The notes below the pieces were generated by a model that was given only the letters and a program-made list of their open reading frames with translations, was not told where the DNA came from and searched no databases. A stretch of 64,000 nt of DNA, taken from Zelonia costaricensis (taxonomy: Eukaryota > Euglenozoa > Kinetoplastea > Trypanosomatida > Trypanosomatidae). Shown here one piece after another: positions 20,650 through 30,420 of the stretch (position 1 is its first letter; the number at the start of each line of letters is the position of its first letter). The translations under genes were made by a program, and so were the position numbers. Where the stretch lies: the NCBI GenBank assembly GCA_030849075.1, contig JASAOO010003561.1:112166-176165 (forward strand). Direction: 5' to 3'.

Positions 20650-20699
20650 TCCTTCTTCGGTGTTGTCCCCCCCTTTTCGACGCTCTCTCCTCCTTCAAG
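20650..20699 (+). promoter_or_regulatory. Predicted trans-splice acceptor for the second aquaporin
   Basis: A C/T tract of about 45 bases ends at TCCTTCAAG with AG at 20698-20699, leaving an 18-nt 5' UTR before ATG 20718. It supports that start over the upstream TTG-initiated frame. Confidence 0.5.
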
Positions 20700-20717
20700 C
20701 CAGTGCACAGCACGAGG

Positions 20718-21554
20718 ATGAGCGCGCTGCAGAAGGATGCGGCGACGGATGCGGAGGAGAAGCCGTTCCTCGCCCGCCAGATCCCACTCATCCGGCTGAG
20801 CCGCTACCAGGCCAACTTTGTGTGCGAGGGCGTCGGCACCTTCATCTTCCTCATGACCATCTCGCTGGCGGAGATGAACTGCGGCAACCTCGCCATCGAC
20901 GGTAAGACGCACACCCGCAACCTCGCCCCCATCGCCGAGGGCTTCATGCTGTGCGTGCTCATCTTCATGTTTGGCTACATTTCGGGTGGCCACTTCAACC
21001 CGGCCGTCACCTTCGCCGTCGTGATGATTCGCGGCATGCGGGTGGAGGAGGCGATGTCGTACTGGGTGGCGCAGGTCGTCGGCGCCATCATCGGGGCCGG
21101 CTTCGGCATCTTAGTGAACGGCACGACGCGGCATCTGCCGGCGCCGCAGGTGCAGCAGAACACGGCCGAGTTCATCTTCAGCGCGTTTGTCGCCGAGGCC
21201 GTCTTTACCCTCTTCCTGGTGACGGTGGTGCTGCACGTCGCCTACTCGCAGCAGCGCAACAACCACTACTACGGTCTTGCCATTGGCATGTGCCTGCTCG
21301 CCTCGCAGTACGCCGTCGGCGGCGTCTCCGGCGGCGCCTTCAACCCCGCCGTCGCGACCGGCCTGCAGGTGACCAAGTTCATTGCGGCCGGCTATGTGAC
21401 GCAGCTCATGTACCTGTGGCTGTACTGGGCCGCCCCGGCCTGCGGCGCTGTCGGCGCGGCGTTCCTCTTCAAGATGACGCACCCCGCGCCGAAGGACGAC
21501 GACGAGGAGACGCAGCAGCAGCGTGTGGCCAAAAGCCTGTACACGTCCCACTGA
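20718..21554 (+). CDS. Aquaporin-family channel, compact form
   Basis: The protein has 278 residues, close to the usual aquaporin length, and starts MSALQKDAATDAEEKPF. Six hydrophobic segments and both signature loops are visible: SGGHFNPAV (NPA at 94-96) and SGGAFNPAV (NPA at 209-211). Val follows the second NPA in place of the typical filter Arg. It shares GGAFNPAxATGLQV and a YLWLYWAAP-type sixth helix with the upstream aquaporin, so the two are related, but it lacks the long tails and differs widely elsewhere. Function is transmembrane passage of water or small uncharged solutes. The membrane compartment is not evident; an internal organelle is possible. The pair arrangement suggests an old local duplication. 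Confidence 0.93.
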   Translation: MSALQKDAATDAEEKPFLARQIPLIRLSRYQANFVCEGVGTFIFLMTISLAEMNCGNLAIDGKTHTRNLAPIAEGFMLCVLIFMFGYISGGHFNPAVTFAVVMIRGMRVEEAMSYWVAQVVGAIIGAGFGILVNGTTRHLPAPQVQQNTAEFIFSAFVAEAVFTLFLVTVVLHVAYSQQRNNHYYGLAIGMCLLASQYAVGGVSGGAFNPAVATGLQVTKFIAAGYVTQLMYLWLYWAAPACGAVGAAFLFKMTHPAPKDDDEETQQQRVAKSLYTSH

Positions 21555-23280
21555 TCGAGGGATGCCGACCGGCGTTTGTTTTCATCTTTCCGTGTGCGCA
21601 CGCGGCTGTGCCGCCGCCTCTCTACTCCCCCCCTCCTGGTATGCCTCTTATCGATGGCCCCTCTACCGCTCCACCACCCTGCAGCCCCCCCCCCCAACTC
21701 TCTTCCTCCGGCCGCCTCTCCAGCCCTGCTCGTTGCGGATCGCCGTCGGCGCTTTCCGTCTTCTGTTCCATCCGGCTCCACGCACGGACGTGCACAAGGA
21801 CTCGCAAGCACCTCTGTGTGTGTGTGTGTTGTGGAAGGTCAAAGCTACGAGAGCGCAGCGGTACGGCGGAGGGGGGGGGGCTTCCCTTCTTGGCTGGGGC
21901 GATCGCGGCTCCCTTCGCGTGGTCTTCAGCACTCGCCTCCCCATCCCTGCCCTGCGCCGCTCCAAGGTGTAGCCCCCTCCCTCCCCAACCGCGTCCCACC
22001 GCTGCTGCCTTTCTTTTCCTTCTCTCTCTCCTCTCGTGCTCCTCCTCTTGCAGGGGTTTCTCTGCCCGGCGCTTGTGTGTGCGCCACATGCGTGCCGTGC
22101 GTGTGTGCGCGTGTCTTCGTATCTGTTTCTTCCTTTCCCGGCTCGGCGTTGACGTACGCGTAAGCGCGTGCTTGCTGGCGTCGCCCCTCCCCATGTCTCC
22201 ACCTACTCCTCTCTGGTTCGCAGGTCTTGTGGTGGGTGCTGTGTGATCGTGGTGTGCGTCTGCGTGCGTGTGTGTGTGTGAGGTAGATGGAAGAGGGGTT
22301 TGTGTTTGTGAGTGCGTGGGTGTGTCTAGGCGAGGACATCGGCCTGCCGTTGCAGGAGCCTGTGCGAGTACCGTTGCCACGGGCACTGGAAACTCTTCCT
22401 GCCTTCGAAAAGAAGCAACAAAAAGAGAATACAAAGCTGAACGGGAGCTGGAGGCACATGCGATGACGTCCTTGCCGACGGCGTGTTTGACAGTGCGAAT
22501 GTGCGACGTGTTCAACGGCGCCTTGATTGCCAACACTCTGCTCGCAGGACTGGTCTACCGTGCATCATACGGGGGAGAACAGACCACGAGGGGAGGGCGG
22601 TGGGCCAAGAAGGCGGCGGCGGATCCAGACGTGCTTGATTGGCGCCGGGGCACCGGAGAGGTTGTGTCAGTCGTGGTTGGTTGGGTGGTGTCACACACAG
22701 CCACTTCCCGCGTAGGACTTGACTCGCGTCCTCCTCTTCCTACCTCATGCTTCCATCCTACTCCACCTCAACTGCACACTTTCTCTCTCTATTGTTTCGC
22801 ATAACCGGCACATTCATCAGCGGCCAGCACACCCGCCGCTCACACAGCAGCCGCCTTGCTCGACGGCGACGCACTTCTTAGGAAGCCCGGCACTGCTACA
22901 CATACGACGGTGCACCTAGCACGGTTCGTGTAGCTCAGAACAACACCGACGGCGTTGTACGCAGTCGGATCAAGGATTGAAGTCGTCCCTCGCGTCCCCC
23001 TCGTCGTACTCCCTCCCCTCCCCCGTAGGCTGATAGTAGTCCAAAACTCCCTAGTCTTCTTACCCCACACAGTGCGCCCTCCCCTCCCCCCGTTGTCTTC
23101 GCCCCCCCTCCCTCTCTCCCCTGCTAGCTTCTTTTCCGCTTCGTTCTCTTTTTTGGGGGCTCGGTTCGTGCGCCCGATCGACTTCACCGGAGCGTCGAGG
23201 CAAGAGGCCGCCCCCCACTTGTGTCCAGCCGAGCATGTGGCGCGGCTGCGCGCGCGTTTTCCGCCACCACAGCAGCCTTG
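21555..23280. other. Intergenic region (1.7 kb), no gene seen
   Basis: Contains C-runs, GT runs near 21815-21830 and 22268-22280, and a very C/T-rich stretch at 23000-23127. Long frames across it encode only biased composition. A short upstream ORF at 23235-23291 overlaps the next gene's start (listed separately). Confidence 0.6.
23077..23127 (+). promoter_or_regulatory. Predicted trans-splice acceptor for the mitochondrial helical-repeat gene
   Basis: About 50 bases of nearly uninterrupted C/T end in CTGCTAG with AG at 23126-23127. In the resulting transcript the first ATG is at 23235, not 23281. Confidence 0.6.
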
Positions 23281-23291
23281 ATGCCGGCTGA
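23235..23291 (+). CDS. Short upstream ORF or frameshifted N-terminus
   Basis: ATG 23235 opens an 18-codon frame (MWRGCARVFRHHSSLDAG, then TGA) that overlaps ATG 23281 of the main frame. The peptide is basic, rich in Arg/Ser and free of acids until near its end, which looks like the beginning of a mitochondrial presequence. It may be a regulatory uORF, or the true N-terminus separated from the main frame by an indel. Confidence 0.4.
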   Translation: MWRGCARVFRHHSSLDAG

Positions 23292-26190
23292 CGGTGTCGC
23301 TTTGCCGCACCCGCACGCGGACGGCGCACCGTCGCACCGTCAAGATGCCCACGGCCCCTCCCCCTCCCTCGACACCCTCTCACCGCGGCTGTGGTGCAGA
23401 TGTCCCGCCATGCGGCAGCTGCGTGCCCCGACAGGGGTGGCGTCTCCGTCGTTGCGGTTCTCGTCCACGCGTGTCACTACAGACACCGCGGAGGTTGCCA
23501 CTTCTACTCCTTCCTCATCGCTGAGGCAGCGCCCCTTCGTGGAGGCTCCTGCTCCAACGGATACGGCCCTCTGCTCTTCGCATGGACTCGCCGGTTACTT
23601 CCACGGGCTGGCTGCCGGCGACGAGATGAGCGAGCTGGTGCGTAGCCTGCGCGCCTCTATGTGGATGTGCTACCAAGACTGCCACCGCGGCGTCCTCTCG
23701 AGAGGCGCCGGCTCAATCGTGCAGGAAACGGAGCTCACCACACACATCCCGGCCCTGACCTCCCTCACATCCACTGCGGAGGGTGAGACAGCGCCTGCAC
23801 TCAGCGCTCCACCACAGCCCCGAGGCAACTCCGAGGGCGACGTGAGCGCCGACGCGCACGCGGCAGCCACCGCGCCAGCTGCGCACGTGCCGACGGTGCC
23901 GGCGCCGCTGCCTTCCGGCACGCTGCGGGCGGCGGAGCGGCGCCAGTACTGGACAGCCACCAAGGCCGCCCTCTTGTTCGCCGCGGAGAGCCCCGCAGCC
24001 GCGGAGGAGGCAACGGTGCTGCACTGCTCAGCGGTGGCGCGGTCCGTCCTGTATCAGTACTACTTCCCCAGCGCCGACGGCTCCGGCCACGGCAGCAGCA
24101 GCGACGCCACCGGCGCGGCGACTTCTTCGTCTTCCTCGGCTTCGCGGCGACGCCAGGCTGCTGCTGCGGCGGTGGCGGGGGCGCGAGGCGGGCGCACTGC
24201 CACCAGCGATGGAACACCGGCCATGTCCACGCTGCAGCCCAGCGACGTGCGGTGGGTTCTGAGCGACACTTGCGTTGTGGAGTTGGCGAAAGCGGCGCTG
24301 CGCGGTGACGGCAACAACAAGGATGGCTGGGAGCGCGCATTGGCCCTGCTGCGGCAAGTGGAGCCGACCCCGCTGACGTCCGCGGTGGAGCTGCAGCTGT
24401 ACCGCCGCACGGACGGGCAGCACTGGGCCGCCGCGCTGGCGTGCCTCTGGCGTATTCCCCCGGCGCGGTGGACCGAGATGGACGTCTCGGCCGCGGTGCG
24501 CTCGCTCTACGCGGCGGGACGCCGGCACGGTCGCGAGTGCGCTGATACGCGACCTGGAGCCGCCTCTGCTTTCGCTGCGGCGCAGCGCAATACCGGAGTG
24601 GGGGATGGCGGCGGCACTGCAGAGCCCACAGTTCCGTCCTCGGCCTCACTCTTCCTGACTCGACTGACCGCACAGGCGCTGCGCATCCACAGCACCGTGG
24701 CGACGGCATCGGCAATGAGGTGGGGTGCGCCGTCCGCCTTCAACGATACCCTCGGGCTTGTCGCGCTGGACGCGGCCGGGTGGCAGGATGCGTGCGCGCT
24801 GCTGGACCAGCTGCTTGCCGGGGCGCGCGAAGCTGTCTCTGCAGAGCTTGGCGGTGACGCAGTCCTCGCTGCAGAAGCGAGGCAGGAGATGTGTGCGCCG
24901 CCAAGCGGGCTGACGGAGGCGGCAGTCGCACCGGCACCGGCCCCGCTTCCGTGTGTTGTCGCCAAGAGTGCAGACGTGGACAGCGACGAGGTCGTCTCGG
25001 TTTTCTTCGAAAGCGCGGCACCGGCGGCGTCATCGTTTGCGGGCACCGACGCACACATCGCAGACGCCTCCGCCACAGGTGCGCTGCGCACGGCGGCGTC
25101 GCCGGCGTCGTCACTGTACGCGCACGTCCGGGCCAACGCCGTCACACTCCATCAGACGTGCCGCGCCTTTCGCGCTCGCTGGGACGTGGGGCTGCGATAT
25201 GTGGAGCTTCTGCACGACGCCTTCGGCGACACCCTCGGCCTCGTCACCGACACTTCGGCGACGGAGGACGTGCTGCGCCTGTGCATCGCCGGGCAGCGGT
25301 GGGAGACGGCGCTGCAGCTTGTCACGGCGCACCAGAACGCCACCACCGCCGCCACGGACGTGCCAACACGAAAAGGGGCGGCGTGCACTGCTGATGAGGT
25401 CGAGCCGCGTGGGCGCCCAGCGGCACGGGCCACGCTGCCGCAGCATCGCCCGCATTACCACCCACACGTCTTCGTGGAGCTGGTCCGGCTGCTCGGGTCC
25501 GCAGTGGCGTCGCGCAGCACCGCGTGCGACCTCATTCGCCGCTACACCCCCACAACGGACCCCGCTAGCGCAGGCGCGTTCGCGCCACCGGTGCCGCTGC
25601 CTGTGTCAGACGCGGAAGAAACCCTCCGCTCGTCCCTGCGTGCGTCGAAGCACTACAACACCAACACGCTGTCGCGGGCGTACAACTGCCTCGTACAGAA
25701 CGCCGAGGACCTGGCGGACGCGGATGCCATCATTGCGCAGCTGCAACGCGGAAGTGCGACACAGGCTGAGAAGGGCCGTGTGCACGAGCAGCAAGCGGGC
25801 GTCACGGCAGAGGCGGTGTCGGTGCTGGACGGCCAGCTCGCGGGGCTAGAGACGGAGTCGGTTGCACACGTTGCCTTTCTTTCTGCGGTGGCAGGGGACT
25901 GGCAGCGTGCCCTGCACCACACCAACGCCCTCCTGCACGAGCCGCGCTACAGCACCACGTTCTTCCCGACCGCCCGGCTGCACGACGCGGTGCAGTACGC
26001 ACTGGAGCAGGCACCACCGCCTGGCGCGCCGTGGCAGGTGTCGCTGCATCTCTTCGCGGACATGATGGAGCGCAACGTGCCAAGCTCAGAGGTGTCTTTC
26101 CAGTCTGCGGTGAAGCGCTGCTTCGCTGGTGGGGTGCCGGAGCAGGCGCAGAAGCTCTTCTACTTTACCCTCCGCCGCGGCGTGCGGTGA
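23281..26190 (+). CDS. Large helical-repeat (PPR-like) protein, probably mitochondrial
   Basis: The protein has 969 residues if it starts at ATG 23281. ATG 23410 is an attractive alternative, since MRQLRAPTGVASPSLRFSST is a good mitochondrial targeting sequence. The body is built of helical hairpins: an AFNDTLGLVALDAAGWQDAC block (about residues 486-505), a TEDVLRLCIAGQRWETALQL block (about 661-680), a YNCLVQNAEDLADADAIIAQ block (about 801-820), and a final SFQSAVKRCFAGGVPEQAQK block ending in LFYFTLRRGVR. Spacing and consensus of the last blocks resemble pentatricopeptide repeats, which bind organellar RNA. Ala/Ser-rich linkers are inserted between blocks. A role in mitochondrial RNA metabolism is inference from the repeat type and targeting signal; other TPR-like folds are possible. 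Confidence 0.82.
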   Translation: MPADGVALPHPHADGAPSHRQDAHGPSPSLDTLSPRLWCRCPAMRQLRAPTGVASPSLRFSSTRVTTDTAEVATSTPSSSLRQRPFVEAPAPTDTALCSSHGLAGYFHGLAAGDEMSELVRSLRASMWMCYQDCHRGVLSRGAGSIVQETELTTHIPALTSLTSTAEGETAPALSAPPQPRGNSEGDVSADAHAAATAPAAHVPTVPAPLPSGTLRAAERRQYWTATKAALLFAAESPAAAEEATVLHCSAVARSVLYQYYFPSADGSGHGSSSDATGAATSSSSSASRRRQAAAAAVAGARGGRTATSDGTPAMSTLQPSDVRWVLSDTCVVELAKAALRGDGNNKDGWERALALLRQVEPTPLTSAVELQLYRRTDGQHWAAALACLWRIPPARWTEMDVSAAVRSLYAAGRRHGRECADTRPGAASAFAAAQRNTGVGDGGGTAEPTVPSSASLFLTRLTAQALRIHSTVATASAMRWGAPSAFNDTLGLVALDAAGWQDACALLDQLLAGAREAVSAELGGDAVLAAEARQEMCAPPSGLTEAAVAPAPAPLPCVVAKSADVDSDEVVSVFFESAAPAASSFAGTDAHIADASATGALRTAASPASSLYAHVRANAVTLHQTCRAFRARWDVGLRYVELLHDAFGDTLGLVTDTSATEDVLRLCIAGQRWETALQLVTAHQNATTAATDVPTRKGAACTADEVEPRGRPAARATLPQHRPHYHPHVFVELVRLLGSAVASRSTACDLIRRYTPTTDPASAGAFAPPVPLPVSDAEETLRSSLRASKHYNTNTLSRAYNCLVQNAEDLADADAIIAQLQRGSATQAEKGRVHEQQAGVTAEAVSVLDGQLAGLETESVAHVAFLSAVAGDWQRALHHTNALLHEPRYSTTFFPTARLHDAVQYALEQAPPPGAPWQVSLHLFADMMERNVPSSEVSFQSAVKRCFAGGVPEQAQKLFYFTLRRGVR

Positions 26191-27035
26191 CGCGCGTTGC
26201 TTGTCGCCGTGCGGAGACGCGGTTTCGAACGCTCGCGTGTTCGAGCGAGAGGGCGTCACGAGGGAGAAGACCCGCCTCACATCAACCACGTGGTTGGCGT
26301 GCTGCGCGCGGTGCGTCACGTGCCTGTCAACTCGCTAGTCTCCACAGTACACTCAACTTGAACACGATGTGTCACCCTGGGGGGTTGGCACAAGGCAAGG
26401 CACGTCAGTTTCACAGCAAGCAGAACTGCAGCGGGACAAACTAAGCAACACGTGACTCGTCTTCTGGAGTGGGTATGCGCTGGTTCGATGCTTGCAGACG
26501 ATATGCCGTACACGCAGCGCGGCCCTAGGCCTACGGACCCTGACAGCGCGGGTTTTTTGTTAGTTCTCCTACTCGCGCTGACTACGCCGCAAGCTGCACT
26601 CTTGCACTCGCTCATCCGCTTTTTTTGCTTTCGCGCCTTGTTGTTTCGGTGTTCGTGCTACGCCTCCTCACCCGCATCAGTCACACTCACGCACGAAGTA
26701 GTCGCGCACCTCTATTCACCCGCCCACCCACACATTCATCGAAGAGGTCAGGGAAGTCCCGAGCAGCAGCAGCGGACGACCCGGCGCGCGACCTCGACTC
26801 CAACAGAAAAGAGGTTTGCGTGTTTCCTCGCGGTCTCGCCCGACCGCGGCGCGTCTCTGTTGCAACAGGGGCAGCGCTGTCACGACACGCAGCCACGAGC
26901 TGACTAGCGGTCGTGAGGCGTGAGGCAGAGCGACAGCTCCATAGAAGTGCAACTTTCTGGCAAGGGCAGACGAGGGGGGCCCACAAGCCGTGCTCACACA
27001 ATCACTTCACCCCCCCATCCCCGAAAGCAAGAGTA
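26191..27035. other. Intergenic region, no gene seen
   Basis: Mixed-composition 3' UTR followed by T-rich tracts at 26620-26660. The region just before the nucleoporin start has only a short C7 tract, and the splice acceptor cannot be placed with confidence. Confidence 0.55.
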
Positions 27036-28448
27036 ATGGCATCGAATCCCTTCGCTGCTGGTGGAGCCGCAGGGTTCGGCGGCGGCGGCGCGACCCCGAA
27101 CACCACAGCGGCAACGAGCTTTGGCTTTGCCGCGCCGCGCAGCACGACTGGCGCTGCCAGCCCCGCCGCCGCCGGCGGCTTCGGCTCCTTCGGCAGCACG
27201 ACCTCAGCCCCCGCACCGGCGGCAGCCGGAGCGCCAGCCGCAGCGTCAGCGGCAGGCGGCTTCGGCTCTGGTGCGCCTACCGCAGCGGGGGCCGCTGCAT
27301 CCTCTCCGGCAGCGCACGCAACGGCCACACCGAGCGTGGGTAGTGGGTTTGGCAGTACGCCCGCGAGCGGCGCGACAGCCGCGCCGGGTGCGGCAGCGCC
27401 GGCGACAGCGCCGGCGGCCCCGAAGGCCGGCGGCTTCAGCTTTGGCGGGGCGGGGACGGGGGCAGCACCGGCGGCACCGGCGGCAACGCCCGCGACGGCG
27501 ACGAGCGGCTTCAGCTTTGGCGGGGCGGGGACGGGGGCAGCACCGGCGGCACCGGCGGCAACACCCGCGACGGCGACGAGCGGCTTCAGCTTTGGCGGGG
27601 CGGGGACGACACCGGCGGCAGCTACCGCGTCGCCCGCCTCCACGCCTGCGACGGCAGCGGGAGCTGCGCCGGCGGCTTCCGGCACCCCTGGCACCGGTCT
27701 CGGCGGCTTCGGGTTTGGAACCGCGGCCGCTGGCGACGCTGCCAAGCCCGCGACGGCGGCGGGGCTGGCGAGTCCGCAACCGGGCACGGCACCTGCTGCT
27801 GCTGCTGCTGCTGTTGGTGCTACCGCAGCAGTGACCACCGCGGCGTCAGCGTCTGCCTCGCCGTCGCAGGAGTTCGCTGGCAAGAGCCTCGCCGCGGTGC
27901 TGCGCAAACTAGACGTCGACGTCGCGCAGGATCAGCGGCATTTCGCTGACCTAGCCCGTCATGTCGTGGCGCGCGACCGCCACATTATGGCGCGCGGCCG
28001 CGAGCTGGTCGAGGTGCAGGCCGTGGTAAAGGACGCGCTGACAGCGGCCAAGAGCGCGGAGGCGACGCTCGCGGAGTGCAAGCAACGGCAGACGAGCCTG
28101 TCCGAGTACCTGCAGGCGCTGGAGGACAAGGTGCAGCCGCACTACGCGCAGTGGGAGCAGCGCCAGCAGCAGCAGGAAGCCTCCGCAAGCGCCCGCAGCG
28201 TGGACTGGCAGCGGTTTCTGACGTACGAGAACGTCATGGCCCTTCTGGAGGAGGTGCAGGGCTTGGAGGAGAAGGTTGGGCGGGCGGTGCGGCAGCACAA
28301 TCACGCCAGGTCGGAGCTGCTGGGGCTCAGCGAGATTGAGGGGGTGATGCGGCTCATCGACGGGCAGCTGTGCGCGCTACAATGCTGCTCGGCGCTGGCC
28401 ACGGCGCTGGAGCAGGAGCTGGACCGCCTTCTTGGAAAGGCCGCGTAA
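27036..28448 (+). CDS. FG-repeat nucleoporin, Nup62-like
   Basis: The protein has 470 residues from ATG 27036 (the longer frame begins with GTG). Residues 1-270 form an FG domain poor in charge and rich in Ala, Gly, Ser, Thr and Pro, with many FG dipeptides (GFGG, FGFA, GFGSFGS, GFSFGG). Residues about 285-470 are a charged helical region with heptad character, starting near SPSQEFAGKSLAAVLRKLDV and ending in a leucine-rich helix. FG domain followed by a coiled coil is the Nsp1/Nup62 layout. Such proteins line the central channel of the nuclear pore and gate transport-receptor passage, forming a trimer with Nup58/54 relatives through the coiled coil. Three successive 75-bp units encode near-identical FG repeats. 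A different FG nucleoporin is possible but less likely. Confidence 0.88.
   Translation: MASNPFAAGGAAGFGGGGATPNTTAATSFGFAAPRSTTGAASPAAAGGFGSFGSTTSAPAPAAAGAPAAASAAGGFGSGAPTAAGAAASSPAAHATATPSVGSGFGSTPASGATAAPGAAAPATAPAAPKAGGFSFGGAGTGAAPAAPAATPATATSGFSFGGAGTGAAPAAPAATPATATSGFSFGGAGTTPAAATASPASTPATAAGAAPAASGTPGTGLGGFGFGTAAAGDAAKPATAAGLASPQPGTAPAAAAAAVGATAAVTTAASASASPSQEFAGKSLAAVLRKLDVDVAQDQRHFADLARHVVARDRHIMARGRELVEVQAVVKDALTAAKSAEATLAECKQRQTSLSEYLQALEDKVQPHYAQWEQRQQQQEASASARSVDWQRFLTYENVMALLEEVQGLEEKVGRAVRQHNHARSELLGLSEIEGVMRLIDGQLCALQCCSALATALEQELDRLLGKAA
27432..27605 (+). repeat. 75-bp tandem repeat inside the FG domain
   Basis: Units starting at 27432, 27507 and 27582 repeat every 75 bp; the third is partial. 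Copies one and two are almost identical at DNA level (one visible G/A difference), each encoding a 25-residue unit that opens GFSFGGAGT. The near identity points to recent slippage or conversion, and the copy number may vary between isolates. Confidence 0.9.
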
Positions 28449-30420
28449 CGCGTCCCATCGGGGCCCGGTAAAGAGGGGGGGGGGGCATCGCGGAGCGGTA
28501 ACTGCACCGACGGCAGCGAGGGAACTGCTGGGTGTGTTGCGTTCTCGATGGTGCTGCACGGAGTCTGGTCCGTACGCGGACAAAGATGCTGCAGCCCCCC
28601 CCCCCTTTCTGGCCGTGGGGGAGGGGGGAAGGGAGCTGGCGACGCATGCTTGAGCCTCCCTGTGCGTGCGATCTTCTCTTCTCCCTCTGACTTCTCCTTC
28701 TCCACGCCGCCGCTCTTGGTTGGTGAAGGGGAGACCTGTATGACTGTCTTGTGAACTCTCATAACTATGAACTCCAGAACGGCAAGAGGAAGCAGGGAAT
28801 ACAAGAACCAACAAAAAATGGAAGACAGAGCATCTGCATTTCTGGAGCGGAAGGTGAGACCGAGGTTGACATCGCCGCACAGAGAAGCAGATACGTGAGC
28901 GTGGCCTTGGCGGAGGGGAAGGCGGCAAGTGATGGTGCGCACGCCGGTGCAGCTCTACGTGGGCCACACCGCACGCTTCAGCCCTCCCCACTCCTCCATT
29001 TTTCGATCCTGCATCGGGAGAGGCACTACAGTATAATCGGCTTTAATGCGGCCGACTCATCGCGCCGCGGATGCACAACCCTCGACGAAGAGAGCGCCTT
29101 CAGTCGAACTACTTCTCCTTTGGCTCCTGGAACGTGTCTATGGGTTTTTTCCCCATCGGCGGCAACGCATACACACACACACACACACACACACATGCAC
29201 ACATGCTCACGACCGCTTTCCCCGGCTCCCCTATCCGGCTCGATCACCTGCGTGCATTCGTCGCTCACCTGCCACGCTGCAGCCCTTACACACTTCTCTC
29301 GTCTCCACTCCAGCGCTCTGCACCTCCTATTCTCCGTGGACTCCTCGCAGATCTAGCTAACCCTCTCGCAAATAGTTCGGCTTAGGCCCCTCTCTCCCCC
29401 CTCGCACTCCGTCGTCTCCTCTTCACTCTTCTTCTTCCTTTCTCCACAACGTGTTTGCTTCTTTCCCGTGCGTCTTTACTGTTACTTCGGTTTTCACCCG
29501 TTTCGCTTCAGCAGCGTGCGTGTTACTTTTTTTCTGTTTTTTGTTTTTCTTGACGTTTCGCCTCTGCCATTTTCTCTTTTTTCCCTTTCCAGTTGTCAGC
29601 GCTTGGCGCGTAGAGACCGGTATCTGTCCAAGCCCTCTGTGTCATCTCACTCCCCTTGCCTTCCCCTTCTCGCTCTCTCTCTCGTCGTTCAACGTTGCGT
29701 GGTGTCCCCCGCCCACACCGCAGCAAGCACCCATCGAACACGCACGCAGGCACCAAGACACACGCACACGAACGGCCTCCGTCGACTGCCTCGCTACGAC
29801 TCGCTCGTATCGTACGCTCCACTTGTTTGTCCGCCCGCTGCCCCTCCCCCCCTTCCCCCCGGTGCTCTGTCTTCGACGCCCCCTCCGCCCTCTCTCGGCT
29901 TGGATTGTGAGTTCACGTGTGTGTGTGTCTCTCTCCCCTCCCTTCTTTTTCTTTGCTTCACTTAGTCTCCTCGAGAACAGGCAAAACTCGGCCGCTTTCC
30001 ACTCGTGCGCGCGCTGTCGCTGCCCCTAAAAGCAAAGAACACGTCTCGTGCGTTCCGCCTCTCCACTCCACTCCACTCCCTCACCCCCCTCCCCCGCGCT
30101 GCCTTCGCCTCTGTCTTCCCTCTCTTAACGTCGTGACGTCAGCTCACTTGCACTTTCGCATATTACTCTCACTTCCCGTCTTCCTCCCACACTCATTTTT
30201 GTACTCTTCGTTCCGCACCTCGCCTCGCTAACTCTCCATTTTTCTGCGTCTTTACTTCGCTTCCTGCGCGTTTGCAAATCCTGCTCCCTGCGAGTCACCA
30301 CACACACACACACACTCACACATACATACAAGAGTCATCGACAACACACAAGCGCATCAGACGCAATCTTTCACCTCCATTTTTTCTTTGTTTTTCCCAT
30401 CGCTGGACATCGCTGACGTC
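28449..30420. other. Intergenic region (2.0 kb), no gene seen
   Basis: A purine-richer, less GC-rich stretch at about 28740-28900 is probably 3' UTR near the polyadenylation zone. (CA)n lies at 29171-29195. From about 29380 to 30410 the strand is strongly C/T-rich with many candidate acceptors. The b5-reductase start follows a T-rich tract (30374-30400) with no AG between tract and ATG, so its acceptor lies further upstream. Confidence 0.6.

Larger units (their letters stand above)
18366..20717. other. Intergenic region (2.35 kb) between the aquaporins
   Basis: It holds (GT)n at 18555-18579, (CA)n at 20024-20059, G8-G10 runs, C/T tracts, and the single undetermined base at 19286 flanked by a duplicated 33-bp unit. 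Open frames here translate to Cys/Ser/Leu low-complexity and are not convincing genes. Confidence 0.65.
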
